A stretch of 64,000 nucleotides of DNA, taken from the NCBI GenBank assembly GCA_022813625.1, contig JAKLMB010000012.1, forward strand, positions 806,001-870,000, given 5' to 3'. Source of the stretch: Aaosphaeria pasadenensis. Its lineage: Eukaryota > Ascomycota > Dothideomycetes > Pleosporales. The first letter of the stretch is position 1; each line of letters begins with the position of its first letter. Of the stretch, positions 20,729 to 32,300 are shown in pieces. The notes below the pieces were generated by a model. The model searched no databases and was not told the DNA's origin. It was given only the letters and a program-made list of their open reading frames with translations. The translations under genes were made by a program, and so were the position numbers.

Positions 20729-23483
20729 TCATAGCCCCAATCCTCGACTCTTCTCGGCAACGGGCGTCCCACTTCTGCTCGACGCTTTGCCGACAGGCGT
20801 GCTGCTCCGGCTTCTCTCCTCTTCGCGGACGATCTCTCGTGCTTCATCGACCATATCTTTGAATTCGCGAACGTTTCGCCAGCCTCTGCTAAGAAGATCT
20901 TCCTTGCCTTCCAGCCTCTGGAGCTCAGCACGGTCATCGAAGCCTTTCTTCGCGCGCTTGCCTAGCGCTTTCAGGTTGCTCTTCAATTCGTCCCTCGTGC
21001 GGCCGGAATCGACGATCAAATCGCTGTCACGTAAACTTGTAGTATTTTCAACACGCCTAGTGAGGTACATCGTGGGTGGGCGACCGTCTTGCTTTCGCTT
21101 CTCCATGATTCGGTTGATTTCCTCTTGATAAGCGGTTTCATAGACGTCGATATCGACAGCGCCAGGCGATTCGGAAACCACAGGCGTGTCATCCCCAGAT
21201 GATGGGAGGTAGTCCTCTCCTGTACCGATGTTGAGGAATAGTGTATCCTCAAGGGGGTCATGAGCATGTCCTTTCCCAATAGTCGGGGTTGCGGGTGCGG
21301 ACTGGGAGACGTAAGGTATTTGGATCGGTTGTGAAGGGGTGGGCCGAAATGACATGCTCTCGTGTATGACCTTCGCGTCTGTTAAGGCAACGGGTTTCGG
21401 GGATATCGGACTGCTGGTTATTGATGCCTTGCTTGGAAGAATGGAGCCGACGACTTCAGATCTGAGACCCGGTTTGGCAGAGGCCATTTCGTTTATGCTC
21501 TCGGGCACGCGGTGGATGTTGTTGTCGATTTTGATCTCGCGGTGGATACCTTCGGTCGTCAGAGCGGTCTCGATTGGTCGGCGGTTATCGGTATCTTGCG
21601 ATCTGGACTTCCTCAGTCCCGATGGTCGTATCGATAGTGGGGGCTGTACAATGCGGGATGCACCCCCTAGAATACCCTCCATCTTCTCGGGTCGTTTCCG
21701 AAAGAGAAGCTGCTTGAAGCGCTTGACGGCCCGTACCTGCGGAAGAGGTCAGTGTCTTATGCGAGGATCAACTTCAGATGCACCTACAACTGTCACCAAA
21801 TGGCCCATGTTCCCTGTAATAGCGGCATTCACCTCTTCGTCGGTGGGCGGTTCCACGATTATAGCTACGTTCTCCGAGGTCGATAGAAGCTCATCTGTTC
21901 CGTCCCTGGTTACCCAGGGATGTGCCTGCTCTGATTAGTATGTCTATAGCGCCAGTATTTGCCATACTACTCACACGAAGGGCCTCCATGGTTATCCTTT
22001 TGCTAGGGTCCTTGTCTAGAAGTTTCGATAGCAGGTCTCGAACTTTGTCCCCGCATTCGATATCGAACTCTAGTGTGTCGTTCCGTATGGATTGATATAG
22101 TTCAATCATTCCGTGCTTCTCGAACGGTATTCGGCCAAATAGTAGGCAGTAGAGTGTTACGCCCATGGACCAAATATCAGCCGCTTTGCCCGATACATGT
22201 CCATGTTTGGGTACGCAGAGCTCGGGCGGCATGAAGGCTGGCGATCCCGCAGATTTGGCAGTTCTCATCTCGCCTTCTTTGTCGAACATTTCTGACACAC
22301 CAAAATCAACGATCTTGAGTACGTCATCGGCTGTCACCAGGCAATTGTCGGGTTTAATGTCGCGATGTATGATTCCTTGTGCGTGAACTGTATGAACAAT
22401 TAGTTTCCACTCCAAATCATCACGGTTTGGTATACGTACGATATTCAATGCCTAAAATCATGTCTCGGAACCAACAACGACACTGCTCCTCGTCGTAGGG
22501 ATCTGCCCGCTCGTCTAAACCTACCCGCATCACCACGCCCTTTTTGCACATTTCCATGACCATGTACAGCGAATCCTCTTCTGGGTCATCGAGCACTTCG
22601 ATGAGAGAGACAAGATTTGGATGATTGAGCTTCTTCATGATGGCAATCTCCTCTTTGATCAGATCGAGCGAGTTATTCTCGTCGGACGACGAATGTCGGT
22701 GGAGCGGAGAGTTGAAACCAAGACCTGCACCCAATGCACCGGCATGTCGTCGTCTTCGGGCACTGGGTCGGCGGAGAAGATTTGACTGTGCCCGTTTTCG
22801 CAGGCGCGACTTGGAGAATTCTTTGACAGCCTGTCCTCGGCGCGTTAGCGGAGAGCCAAAGGGTTTGAGTCCTCGCGGGGCACCCGCATTGAGATCGAGA
22901 TCTGTGTGTACTCCTCCTTCGCTATGTGTGCCTGGTGGGTTGGATCCTCACATATTCTTGGCCATATTGGTCCACGGCAAGATGGACTGCTCCAAAAGAT
23001 CCACGTCCAATTTCTTGCTTGATCAAGTATTGGTTGATGCGGTGCTGAGCGGTCCCGTCATCTTCGCTATTGCTGTACTCGGATCGAGCATTCAGGGTTT
23101 CCTAATTGAAGTCGTCAGAGCTGGTCGGAGGACCACCATGGAGCTATCGGGAAGGTGAAGATGCGAACCTTTACTCGTCTAGTCGAAGAAGCGGCTCGCT
23201 TGTGATGTCGAAGTGGAGAGTGATATGCCGGTGCAGACCTAGAGAGAGCATGGATGAGCATGGCAATTACAAATGGTCTGGCCTTGTGAGGGCCAAACGG
23301 TGTCGTAGAGAGGATTTGCGGGGATCGATCTGCGGGGAAAGCTCACATGAACTTGACCGGTGCGGGTCGTCCAGTTTCTTCAATCGCAGGAACATCTAAG
23401 CTGATGTGATTCGAAGAGTGTATGCCTGGGACATCGACGTTAATCGAGTCCTTGATGGAAGGGCTGGGTTCGGTGACGCTCAT
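20729..23483 (-). CDS. Ca2+/calmodulin-dependent kinase kinase-like Ser/Thr kinase
   Basis: Seven exons are proposed: 23483-23347, 23238-23169, 23101-22952, 22830-22440, 22387-21975, 21925-21788 and 21736-20729. All junctions are in phase and give about 768 aa. The kinase domain starts with Gly-Arg-Gly-Ser-Phe-Gly-Ala-Val and has Lys122. It then carries the basic insert typical of CaMKKs, His-Arg-Asp at 257-259 with Lys-Pro-Asp-Asn, and Asp-Phe-Gly at 277-279. The activation segment ends in Gly-Ser-Pro-Ala-Phe-Met-Pro-Pro-Glu. The C-terminal half is Ser/Pro-rich with a charged end. Fungal members (CMKC, Ssp1, Sak1/Tos3 class) activate downstream CaMK or Snf1/AMPK kinases. No clear calmodulin-binding helix was identified. 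The first intron (23239-23346) is the least certain junction. Confidence 0.85.
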
Positions 23484-24091
23484 GGCTGGGCTGGGCAATG
23501 ATATCGTAATAGGTGAAATGGGACGGAGCGGACGGCCGCTAGGAAGAGGAGGGTCGGCCCCAGCTCAATGAAAGAAGAGTGTCTCAGACAGTAAAACGGA
23601 AGCTTTCGGAGGACAATTGTCGGATATGAATCTGTGGGAAATTATAGTTCTATGGCCCGAGAAGTGTGAAGGGAGAGGGCGGGCACAACGTGTTGATGCA
23701 TACGGTAGAGTAAGGTTAAGGTAGGAAATTGTATGTCAATGGAAGCCTCAGGCTCTATGAGATGTCACAAACACATCCTACTGTACAGATTAGTACTAGC
23801 GTCTGATCAAAACGCACGGCCGCCTTCCAGAACTTGGTGGCGGGGTTGGGGGACTCTTCCTCTAACTAAATCTATCCATGTATCTACTGTGTACCTCCAT
23901 AATAACACCCATTCACTCATTCATTCGACTTGATCTGATTTGACTTGACTTTGCATTGACTTGGCAGCCTAGGGGATTTGGCGACAATAATACCCTCTTG
24001 TCCTTCTACTTAGATACATACCCTAATCATCAATTCCTCTGTTCGCTCTCCTTATAATTAACGGGCGGCGCGCGCGACATCTTTCACCGCA
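23484..24091. other. Divergent promoter region, CaMKK-like / BET5
   Basis: This 608-bp region lies between two start codons that face away from each other. It holds both 5' regions. I see no gene and no site I can name with confidence. Confidence 0.4.
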
Positions 24092-24687
24092 ATGGTGCTC
24101 TACTCATTCTACATCTTCGATCGTCACAGTATGTCTGCAATTCTGATCGACCATTGACACTCTTTCATTTCTCTCCCTCCGATGGCAGCGCATAACTAAC
24201 GCCCTCTTTCTTCCCCACAGCGGAGTGTATCTACAGTCGTCGCTGGACTCCTCGACCCACCTCATCCTCGGGCAAGACCGCGCGCCCCCAATCCGGCTCA
24301 AGCATAACGAGCGGCGATGGCACCGTCACCAATCGCAGGAACATGTCGCATGCAGATGATGAGAAGCTGATCTTTGGTCTCGTCTTCTCTCTCCGCAACA
24401 TGGTTCAGAAACTCGGAGGGGAAGACGACACCTTTCTGTCATATCGCACTGCCGAATACAAACTACACTACTACGAGACACCAACCCGCATGAAGTTCGT
24501 CATGCTTACCGACACGAAACAAAACAATCTTCGACCGTATCTACACCAGATCTGGGCGAATCTTTACGTGGAATACGTTGTCAAGAATCCTCTGGCGCCC
24601 GTGGAACATCCAGGGGGTGTCGGCGTGGCCAACGAAATGTTCGAAAGGGGGTTGGACACATTCATAACCGCCGTCCTACCTGCTTAA
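24092..24687 (+). CDS. BET5: TRAPP complex subunit BET5 (TRAPPC1)
   Basis: Exons 24092-24128 and 24221-24687 are joined across a 92-nt intron (GTATGT donor, ACTAAC branch, CACAG acceptor), giving 167 aa. The protein is a longin-fold core subunit of TRAPP, the Rab GTPase exchange factor acting in ER-Golgi and Golgi traffic. The start Met-Val-Leu-Tyr-Ser-Phe-Tyr-Ile-Phe-Asp-Arg-His matches the family's first beta strand. The conserved core follows: Phe-Ser-Leu-Arg-Asn-Met, then Tyr-Lys-Leu-His-Tyr-Tyr-Glu-Thr-Pro-Thr. The C-terminal helix contains Leu-Tyr-Val-Glu-Tyr-Val-Val-Lys-Asn-Pro. A 25-residue Ser/Thr-rich loop after the first strand is longer than in yeast. The first exon encodes only 12 residues and would be missed without splicing. 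Confidence 0.92.
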
Positions 24688-25213
24688 CACGCGGCGTCTC
24701 AAGATAGCATAAACACTGTACATATCCAAATCGGCCTAATTTATCCTACGAGGACGCTCCACAGTGCACCCAGGCGAAAGGCGTACAAGCCAAGAGTAGG
24801 GAACAGGGAGCGATGCCCTACAGCCGACGTCCAGCCCAAGCTTCGGATCGCCCAGATGCTAATTCGGAGAACATGGGTTAGGGGAAAGCTTGCACGCGTA
24901 GAGGAATGCCTAGCCTCGGATTGAGTAAAAAAGACGCATCATCTTGCATATACTCCAACGTGGCTGTGGGTCGATCACGGTTCACGATACAACAATCGCG
25001 GCGAGCACTGTGGGGACCAGGAAAAGGGCTGTATTCAAATACAATTGAAAGTCTAATACTACCTAGACCCCTACCCTTTTTATTTCTTAAAATAACTTTT
25101 ATGCTATGGGTATATCATGCCATTCATCTAACGCCTGGGGATTCATTCATTGCCCTCTTTGCAAGGTTGAAACCATGTGATCGTAAATCTAACTTTCATC
25201 GTACCTTTGGTAA
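24688..25213. other. Convergent 3' region, BET5 / LTV1
   Basis: This 526-bp spacer lies between two stop codons. It is presumed 3' UTR sequence with no other feature seen. Confidence 0.45.
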
Positions 25214-26743
25214 CTAAGCTTTCTGGGCTCTTGGGTTCTTTAACCTCGCTGGCCCAAGCCCCTTCCTGACTTCTTCGAGCTGTTCCAATCCAGTCTGGTG
25301 GCCGGCCCGCTTGACCCTCCTCTTGCCCTGCATCGAATGACTTCCCAGGAAATCGTCCATGATGTTATCGAAATCAGACCTGAGTTGGGGTGCCTCGCTC
25401 ATACTAGACAACCCAGACATGCCGGACATACCAGACATCTTACTGAACCCTGACATTTTGCTCATACCCGAAGCCATGGACATATCGTCTGGAAAGTCTT
25501 CGGCAGCATACTCCTCCTCGATCTTGTCAAATCGCTGATCGAGAAGCGTGAGAGCGTCAGTCCTGTGCAAGGCAGAAGAACTCATACTGTAGCTAGATGT
25601 GGAAGTGAGGGCGCCCTTTCTCTTCTTCTTACGCCCTCCTGCTGTCAGTGCTGACGCACCCGTCAACACCGATGACTGAAGGTCGGACGGTGCGGCGGGT
25701 TTCGGGGCTTTTCCTGCTTTGGCGTCTTGCTTGAACTTCTTGAATTCGTCCATCCAGGCATTGTCCCCGGCATCTGCGAGCGGTGGCGCTTCATCTGGAG
25801 CTGGTAGGGCGTCGGGGTCTGATGGTTCGACAGGTGCTTTCTCTTTGGGTGCTTTCAATGATACACCACCCGACTGTGAGCCCGCCTTGATAGTGTCGTC
25901 TGACTCCCAACCGTCGTCTTCGTCGTCGAGCAGGTATCGGTCTGTGCTCAAATCGAACTCACGCTGGTCGACCTCGTAGCCGTCCTCAGCCAATTCATTG
26001 AAGATGTCATCTTCATCATCCACATATGCATCGTCCTCCAAGGCCTCGAGGACCTCTCTCAGCCTTGGGTCCATGTCTGGCTGGAGACCAGCGATTGCGT
26101 CTGGAATATTCTGCTGGTCCTGGTATGTCATCTTCCGCACAAACTCAGACGGCGCCATATCCTCTCCGAAAACATCGCTGGCAGCCCTGCTCACACTGCT
26201 ACTCACAGAAATGCCAGCCTCGCTCTGCCTATCATCCAGGGACGCCTCTCGGAGGGCATCTGCAAGATCCATCTTGTGCTTGCCCTTTCCTTTCTTCTCG
26301 CCAGGTGCTTCGAGGAAATATGAGTCGCCACTTCCGCTGCCCAGGTCTCGCATATGCTGCATATAATCATACTCAGAATCATCGTAGTAGATTCCATAAT
26401 TAGCCGCCTCTCCTTCATTCTTCCGCACTTTCGACCCAAATTCACTTTCTAGTTCACCCCTGGACTTGATCTTGCTCCGCCCGGAAGCCGCCGAGAACTG
26501 TGAGTACTGTGATGCCCGCGAGCTCGTGGCCGGTTCGGAGGCCTGGCGCATGTTGGGCGCGTTGACCTCCTGGAAGACCATACTCGGGGCGTCGGCATCG
26601 TGGATTCGAGGGTCGTTCTGCGCGCGATGGACGAGGTGGAACGTCGTGGCATTTTTCTTATCACTGCGGGAGGAGAGGGGTTAGCCGCGGGGTGGGTTCA
26701 CCAGAGGTTCCGACGATCCTTACATGAATTTCCTGCGAGGCAT
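25214..26743 (-). CDS. LTV1: LTV1, 40S ribosomal subunit assembly/export factor
   Basis: Exons 26743-26724 (only 20 nt) and 26663-25214 are joined over a 60-nt intron (GTAAGG donor, GGCTAAC branch, CGCAG acceptor), giving 489 aa. Ltv1 binds pre-40S particles near Rps3 and is released after casein-kinase phosphorylation. The join gives Met-Pro-Arg-Arg-Lys-Phe-Ile-Asp-Lys-Lys-Asn-Ala. The family N-terminal block follows: Thr-Phe-His-Leu-Val-His-Arg-Ala-Gln-Asn-Asp-Pro. Further features are Asp-Asp-Ser-Glu-Tyr-Asp-Tyr-Met-Gln-His, the acidic middle with Ile-Phe-Asn-Glu-Leu-Ala-Glu-Asp-Gly, and Asp-Asp-Asp/Glu clusters. A Met-Ser-Gly repeat tract lies at 25416-25490, and the tail is basic. The gene is divergent from LSG1, another ribosome assembly gene. 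Confidence 0.92.
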
Positions 26744-27051
26744 GATGGATGACTGTTGGATTTGCAATTCGCTCGCGCACGTACGTATGAATAGGTGGCT
26801 TAGATATTGAGGGTAGAAGTTGGGAGAATACTAGAATGGCTCGCTGACAAAAAAAAGTTGGGCCGGCGTTAAAGTCTGGTACCAAATTCCTAGGGTCCAA
26901 AAAATTTAGGCGAAAGTGTGAATGACGTGGGGTAAGATCTCTTCCCGAACTTTCATACTTTAATCAACCCCTCCATTCGCGACAACGCGAAGTCCAAAGG
27001 AAATCACATTCACACTACAACACCCAGAATCATCCAGGAAAAATCGCAAAA
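26744..27051. promoter_or_regulatory. Shared promoter region of LTV1 and LSG1
   Basis: This 308-bp interval separates two divergent ribosome-assembly genes. It contains AAAAAATTT at 26899-26907, resembling the RRPE element of ribosome-biogenesis promoters, next to purine/pyrimidine-biased stretches. Co-regulation is inferred. Confidence 0.5.
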
Positions 27052-29097
27052 ATGGTTTTGGCGAAGTCGAAGAAGAGCGTCGGGCTGGGTAACAGCCTGA
27101 TGAATGACCGGTTTGGCAAGAACAAGAGTTCCGAAATGCACCGCGGAAATGCCCAGCAGGGAATTCAGCGAACGGGCATGGACGGTGAATCTGTAAGCGC
27201 AATAAATCTACACTGTTCATTTCCTCATACTGACTATTGTATGTAGTATGTTATCAACGAAAAGAAAGAGGCTTCATGGGTGAAGATGCGCTCAGTCACT
27301 GAGCAAGGTGCCCTCGACGAATTTCTTTCCACCGCCGAACTTGCCGGAACCGACTTCACGGCCGAAAAAATAAACAACGTCAAGATCATCCACAGAGACC
27401 AGAAAAATCCATACCTTTTGTCTCCGGCGGAGGAGCGCGCTGCAGTGCGGAAGCAGAGGGAGAACAGGAACCGGTTGACGGTGCCCAGACGTCCGGCGTG
27501 GGATTCGAAGACAACACCCCAAGAGCTTGATACCCGTGAGAAAGAGTCATTATTACAATGGAGGAGGGGTCTAGCGGAGCTGCAAGAAAACAACGATCTC
27601 CTCATGACACCTTTTGAACGAAATCTGGAGGTCTGGAGGCAATTGTGGCGAGTCATCGAAAGATCGGATCTTGTCGTACAAATTGTCGATGCACGAAATC
27701 CCCTTCTCTTCCGTTCTGAGGATCTAGAGTCATATGTCAAGGAGGTTGATTCCAAGAAGAACAATCTGTTGTTGGTGAACAAAGCCGATATGATGACGCT
27801 GGAACAACGACAGATTTGGGCCGACTATTTCGTCTCTGCAGGCATCAACTACAAATTCTTCTCAGCTGAACTGGCAAAGGAGATGAATGAGGCTAGAGAT
27901 CTCGAAGAGGAAGATGGCTCGGATGACTTATTTGATGAAGAAGAGGAGGACGATTCCGAAGGTGACGAATTGGCTGAACAGGCACGAAAGATCGAACTTC
28001 AAGACAAGAAGGAGGCCGAGCAAGAGCAAGCTGGTGAGGAAACTGAAGATGTTCCCGGTGAAGAGGCTCTGTTGAGCGAAGAGGAAGAGCGAACAAGGAT
28101 ATTGACCACCGACGAGCTTGAGGCCCTCTTCCTAGAGCATGCTCCAGACGTCGCCAGCGGGCCCGACGGTGCTGTAAGGAAAACACAGATTGGCCTTGTC
28201 GGCTATCCCAACGTCGGAAAATCGTCCACAATTAACGCACTTATCGGTGCGAAAAAGGTGTCAGTCTCGGCCACCCCCGGAAAGACGAAGCACTTTCAAA
28301 CCATTCATCTCAGCGACCAAGTCATCCTTTGCGATTGTCCTGGTCTAGTGTTCCCTAACTTCGCCACCACGAAGGCGGAGCTCGTTTGCTCTGGTGTGCT
28401 TCCCATCGATCAGCTTCGAGAGTACACCGGACCAGGTGGGCTCGTTGCACAGCGTATCCCCAAGCAATTCTTGGAGGCCATCTACGGCATGAAGATCGAG
28501 ATGCGTCCACAGGAAGAGGGCGGTACTGGCACCCCCACCTCAGATGAGGTTCTACGTGCCTATGCCATCGCCCGTGGCTTCTCCACCCAAGGTCTCGGAC
28601 AGCCAGACGAGTCCCGTGCAGCACGTTTCATTCTCAAGGACTACGTGAAGGGCAAGCTTCTCTTCTGCCACCCACCGCCTAGCGACCCACCAGTTGACCC
28701 GAAATACTTCAACCGTGAACTCTACGACGTCAACCACCTGCCCGCAAAGCGCCGCCAACACTTGCAATCCGTTGCCGAATCCTCATCAATGGCCGCCACT
28801 GATGACGCTTCGCTCATGGACGATGAATTCGACATGGACATGCCGGTGCAGGGACCAAAGACCGCGCGTATGGACAAGAAGTTCTTCGCTCCCGGCCAGG
28901 GAATGGGACGTGTGAACAGACCGTTTCACTACCAATACAGCGAGCAGGGCAAGGCACTCAGCGGCAGGAAACTCAAGGCTGTGACGGCGCTCGAGAAGGA
29001 TGTCGATCCGGCTGATCTGCAAATGGGCTCGAAAAAGCACTTCAAGGCGAATAAGAGGAGGGCGAAGAAGGTTAGAGAAAACTTGAGCGAGTACTAA
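27052..29097 (+). CDS. LSG1: LSG1, cytoplasmic 60S maturation GTPase
   Basis: Exons 27052-27192 and 27247-29097 are joined over a 54-nt intron (GTAAGC donor, TGTAG acceptor), giving 663 aa. Lsg1 is a circularly permuted GTPase that releases the export adaptor Nmd3 from pre-60S subunits in the cytoplasm. The permuted motif order is visible: G4 Asn-Lys-Ala-Asp at about 224, then a G5-like Phe-Ser-Ala, then G1 Gly-Tyr-Pro-Asn-Val-Gly-Lys-Ser at about 365, then G3 Asp-Cys-Pro-Gly at about 409. An acidic, Glu-rich insertion lies between G5 and G1, as in the family. The N-terminus (Lys-Lys-Ser-Val-Gly-Leu-Gly) and the basic C-terminus (His-Phe-Lys-Ala-Asn-Lys-Arg-Arg) also match. No key residue is missing. 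Confidence 0.94.
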
Positions 29098-29353
29098 TCG
29101 TACGCGAGGAGGGTCTCGGACTGGATTATAAAAAGTATACATATGTGGTGTCTGGCGTCATCGGCTTACATGGGCGATTGCTGGATCACTCATTTCGATA
29201 CCTGAATGCATTTTTTCTTCTCGTTACGATGAATATATATCACGCCTGACATGAAAGAGTGCAAGTGAATGCCAGATCATGCACACCCCGTCACACCGTG
29301 ATATTTCCTCGGATAAAGCCTCATCATTGATATCTCGCGCGACCTAACTAATA

Positions 29354-32300
29354 CTAATACAAAGCCTCGCTAATTTCCAAAAGATGCGCATCCAGCTGCC
29401 TCTTAGCCTGAACGCCGACCTCCCTCCTCTCGCTAACCAGCTTCTCCGAGTAGGTCAGCTCTATGAGTTTCTTCACGGTGTCGTATCCGAACAGCTCTGC
29501 GCCCTTCGCCTCCAAACCCATGCCCTTTCCGTCTTTCTTCGCTCGAGAGACGATGGCCTCAGCGCCGCTGGTGAAAAGGTCGAAGAACATCGCAGAGTAC
29601 TGCAAGTCCGCCTTCGACTCGATGTTCTTGAGGTTCTGCTGCAGCACGAGTGTGTTGAGCTGCATGTGCGCGCAGCCGTTTGCGTTCATAGACTCGATGT
29701 TCTTTGAGAGCGAGAGGAGTTGGAGGTCCATGAGGGGAGATAGGCCGGTCGTGATGAGTTTGTACTGGGAGGGTGGGATGAAGGTGCTGACTTCACCATC
29801 GAAGCTGATGAGGGCGTTGTTCAGGGAGACGACCGCGGGGTCGGGTTCTGTGAGTAGCATGTCGAGATTGTAGTCGGTCTTGACTGTGCGGTAGAGGGAG
29901 TAGATGATCTGTGTCCTGATTTCTAGGTGGAGGTTCTTCAGAGCTGTGTTGCTGAGGCTTTGGAAGCTTAGGACTACTTGGTCGAATTCACTAAGACTTG
30001 TGAGTATTGCGTATGGCGGGCAATTGGATAGGAACTTACTTTGCGGTCTCCTTGTTGAGAGGGAGGTAGACCGACAGGCCTTCTGCACTGGGTTCGGTGG
30101 ATGTAAGATGCGTCCAGCGGCGGTTCTGGCGCTGGTTGCCCGCTTCTGACTGCGTGGAATTCGTCACGACCTCGCTGATATGGCGGAGTTGCGCGATCTT
30201 GGTTGCTAGCCATTTCATGCTCGTGTACAACAGACAGAGTCCCGTGATACTCTTCTTGTCTCGAATAATGTCGGCATCATCAAGCGGATCGTTCTCAACT
30301 TCTTTGAGAAGCATTGAGATTTCCTTCTCCAAAAGTTCGCTGTACTGTGGCGCATCTGCCTGGAATAGAGAGGTGATGACTTCATTCATATCTTCAGAAT
30401 TGGCAAAAGCGGCAGACGCTTTCATGCGGCGACCGCTCTCCGTTGCCTCACTCCTACTGACGAGAGCTTTGTACCAACCGTTACACTTTTGAGCGTATGT
30501 CTTCATTTGGGTGATGATAAGTTGGCTGAATGCTTGGTCATGGGGTAAGCTATCAAGCATCTTGCAGAATGCAGTGATCAACGCCAGGAATTGGGCCGTT
30601 CCCTACACTCGTTAGTTTGGGTAATCCCAGCTGAACAGTAAGCACTTGCCTTGAATATTGGTTTCTTGGCGAATCTGGCCCATTGGGGTTCTTGTTGGAA
30701 TGCATCCAGGTCGATGAAGGTTTGTGAAGACATTTCAATAAGTGTTTCGTCAAGCTGCGGATGGAAGACGTTGACAAGGAAATCGTCGAGAAATGAGGTC
30801 AGAGTGCTCATGACGATGTCCGACCCTGGCGGAACAACTTCTTTGAGACGATTCAGGAATTCTAGAGACGGTGGAAGGAGAATGCCCATGTTAAAGACAC
30901 TCGGTTCAATAAGCAACTTGTGTCCAGTCGCGCTACCATCAAGGTTGACATGGGCAGCAGTGCTCAAGTCGTCTGGCTGCTTGGAGTCAGACACCAGGCC
31001 TGGGACGGAAGATTTCAAAATGAATTCCAGATCTTCTCTCTCCGTCGTGAGCTCTGTCGATTTGATATCCATGTCGGAGAGCTTGAACATGGGCTTGTTC
31101 TTGTCACGAGGGCCGCGAGAGTAGACGCTTCCGCTTTGAGCCTGTCCTTGTCCGCCTCGATAAGCTAGATCACCATCAGTGGCAAGGTAGTCATGTAGTA
31201 GCGAGCGCATCTTTGGTAGTGAGGATTAGCTTTGTAGGGTTGAAGCTGGGGATAGAGACTCACTTCGCTTTGGTATAACTTCCATAACTCCTTGAAACCA
31301 CGGGTCAAGGTAGTTCCGGACGAGGCACCTTCTCGGCGGACGATACCCATGACGACGTCATGGACTACTCGGTGGCTCTCAGCAATCGCTTCAAAACGAG
31401 CATACAATGTCCACAGAAGATCTTTCAGAAGCCCTGAGCGGAGGTCACTCCCATTGGGACCAAGGTCAACCGATGTGCCCTTCTTTGCAGCATACGCTCT
31501 GATGACGGTCGGATGTCTTTGGGCAACCTCGTTGTTCGATTTCTCAACGACTTTGAACAATTCAATCGGTAATCGCTGTTCAATGGTGTCGATCGCGAGA
31601 TCTAGGCGATTCATCTTGTTGAGCGATTCAACTACTAGTTGCATGTACTGGAATGTGTCTGCTTCCGGGTTCCGAGGTGAATCGTCCGTCATCTTTGCGA
31701 CGTGAGTTACGAGGTCTGTTAGGGGCATTTCAAGAACAACTTACTTGCTCAGAGGTGTCCAGTCTATCGAGGAAATGATATAGCAACCGATCCTTTGCGT
31801 CTGCTTGTGGACGTTCTGCGACATCTGACTTGGCTTGATTTTGAGCATACGCCTTCCACCGGTCTTCGCAATAAGGAGATTTCAGGTATAAATGATTGTG
31901 CAGCTCCTCAATCAGAATATCTGTGAGGGAATGTTCCTGGTTGCTTAAGTAGATGCGCAGATCACTGAGAGCGCCAATCCCTTCCATCTCCGACCTGCGG
32001 ATCATACGAAGCGCATCCTGAAGGATGTCAACAGCGGAAAGGAATCTTTTCTCGGAAATGCGAGCTTCCAGTTTATCTGGCACGAGTTGTAATTGTTCGA
32101 TGACATTGAGGACTTGGATCATCTCATCATAGTTTTGGGAGGTCATGGCGAACTCCTTCAGCTCTGGTTTAGTTGTTGACAGTTGGGTTTTGGCCTGCGT
32201 TAAGGAGTCCTTCAGGTTCCTAACGCGGTGTTGTGATTGCTGAAGTGTCGTCTGGATCTTGTGGAATGTACCAATAGAGCTATTGAAACCCTGGTGGTGC

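Noticed and set aside
23239..23346. Coding-like segment (Ala-Asn-Pro-Leu-Tyr-Asp-Thr-Val-Trp-Pro) inside the first intron of the CaMKK-like gene
   Set aside because: It is out of frame with exon 1, and no donor/acceptor combination links it in phase on both sides. Removing the whole 108 nt keeps the frame. A frameshift error or a relic exon remains possible.
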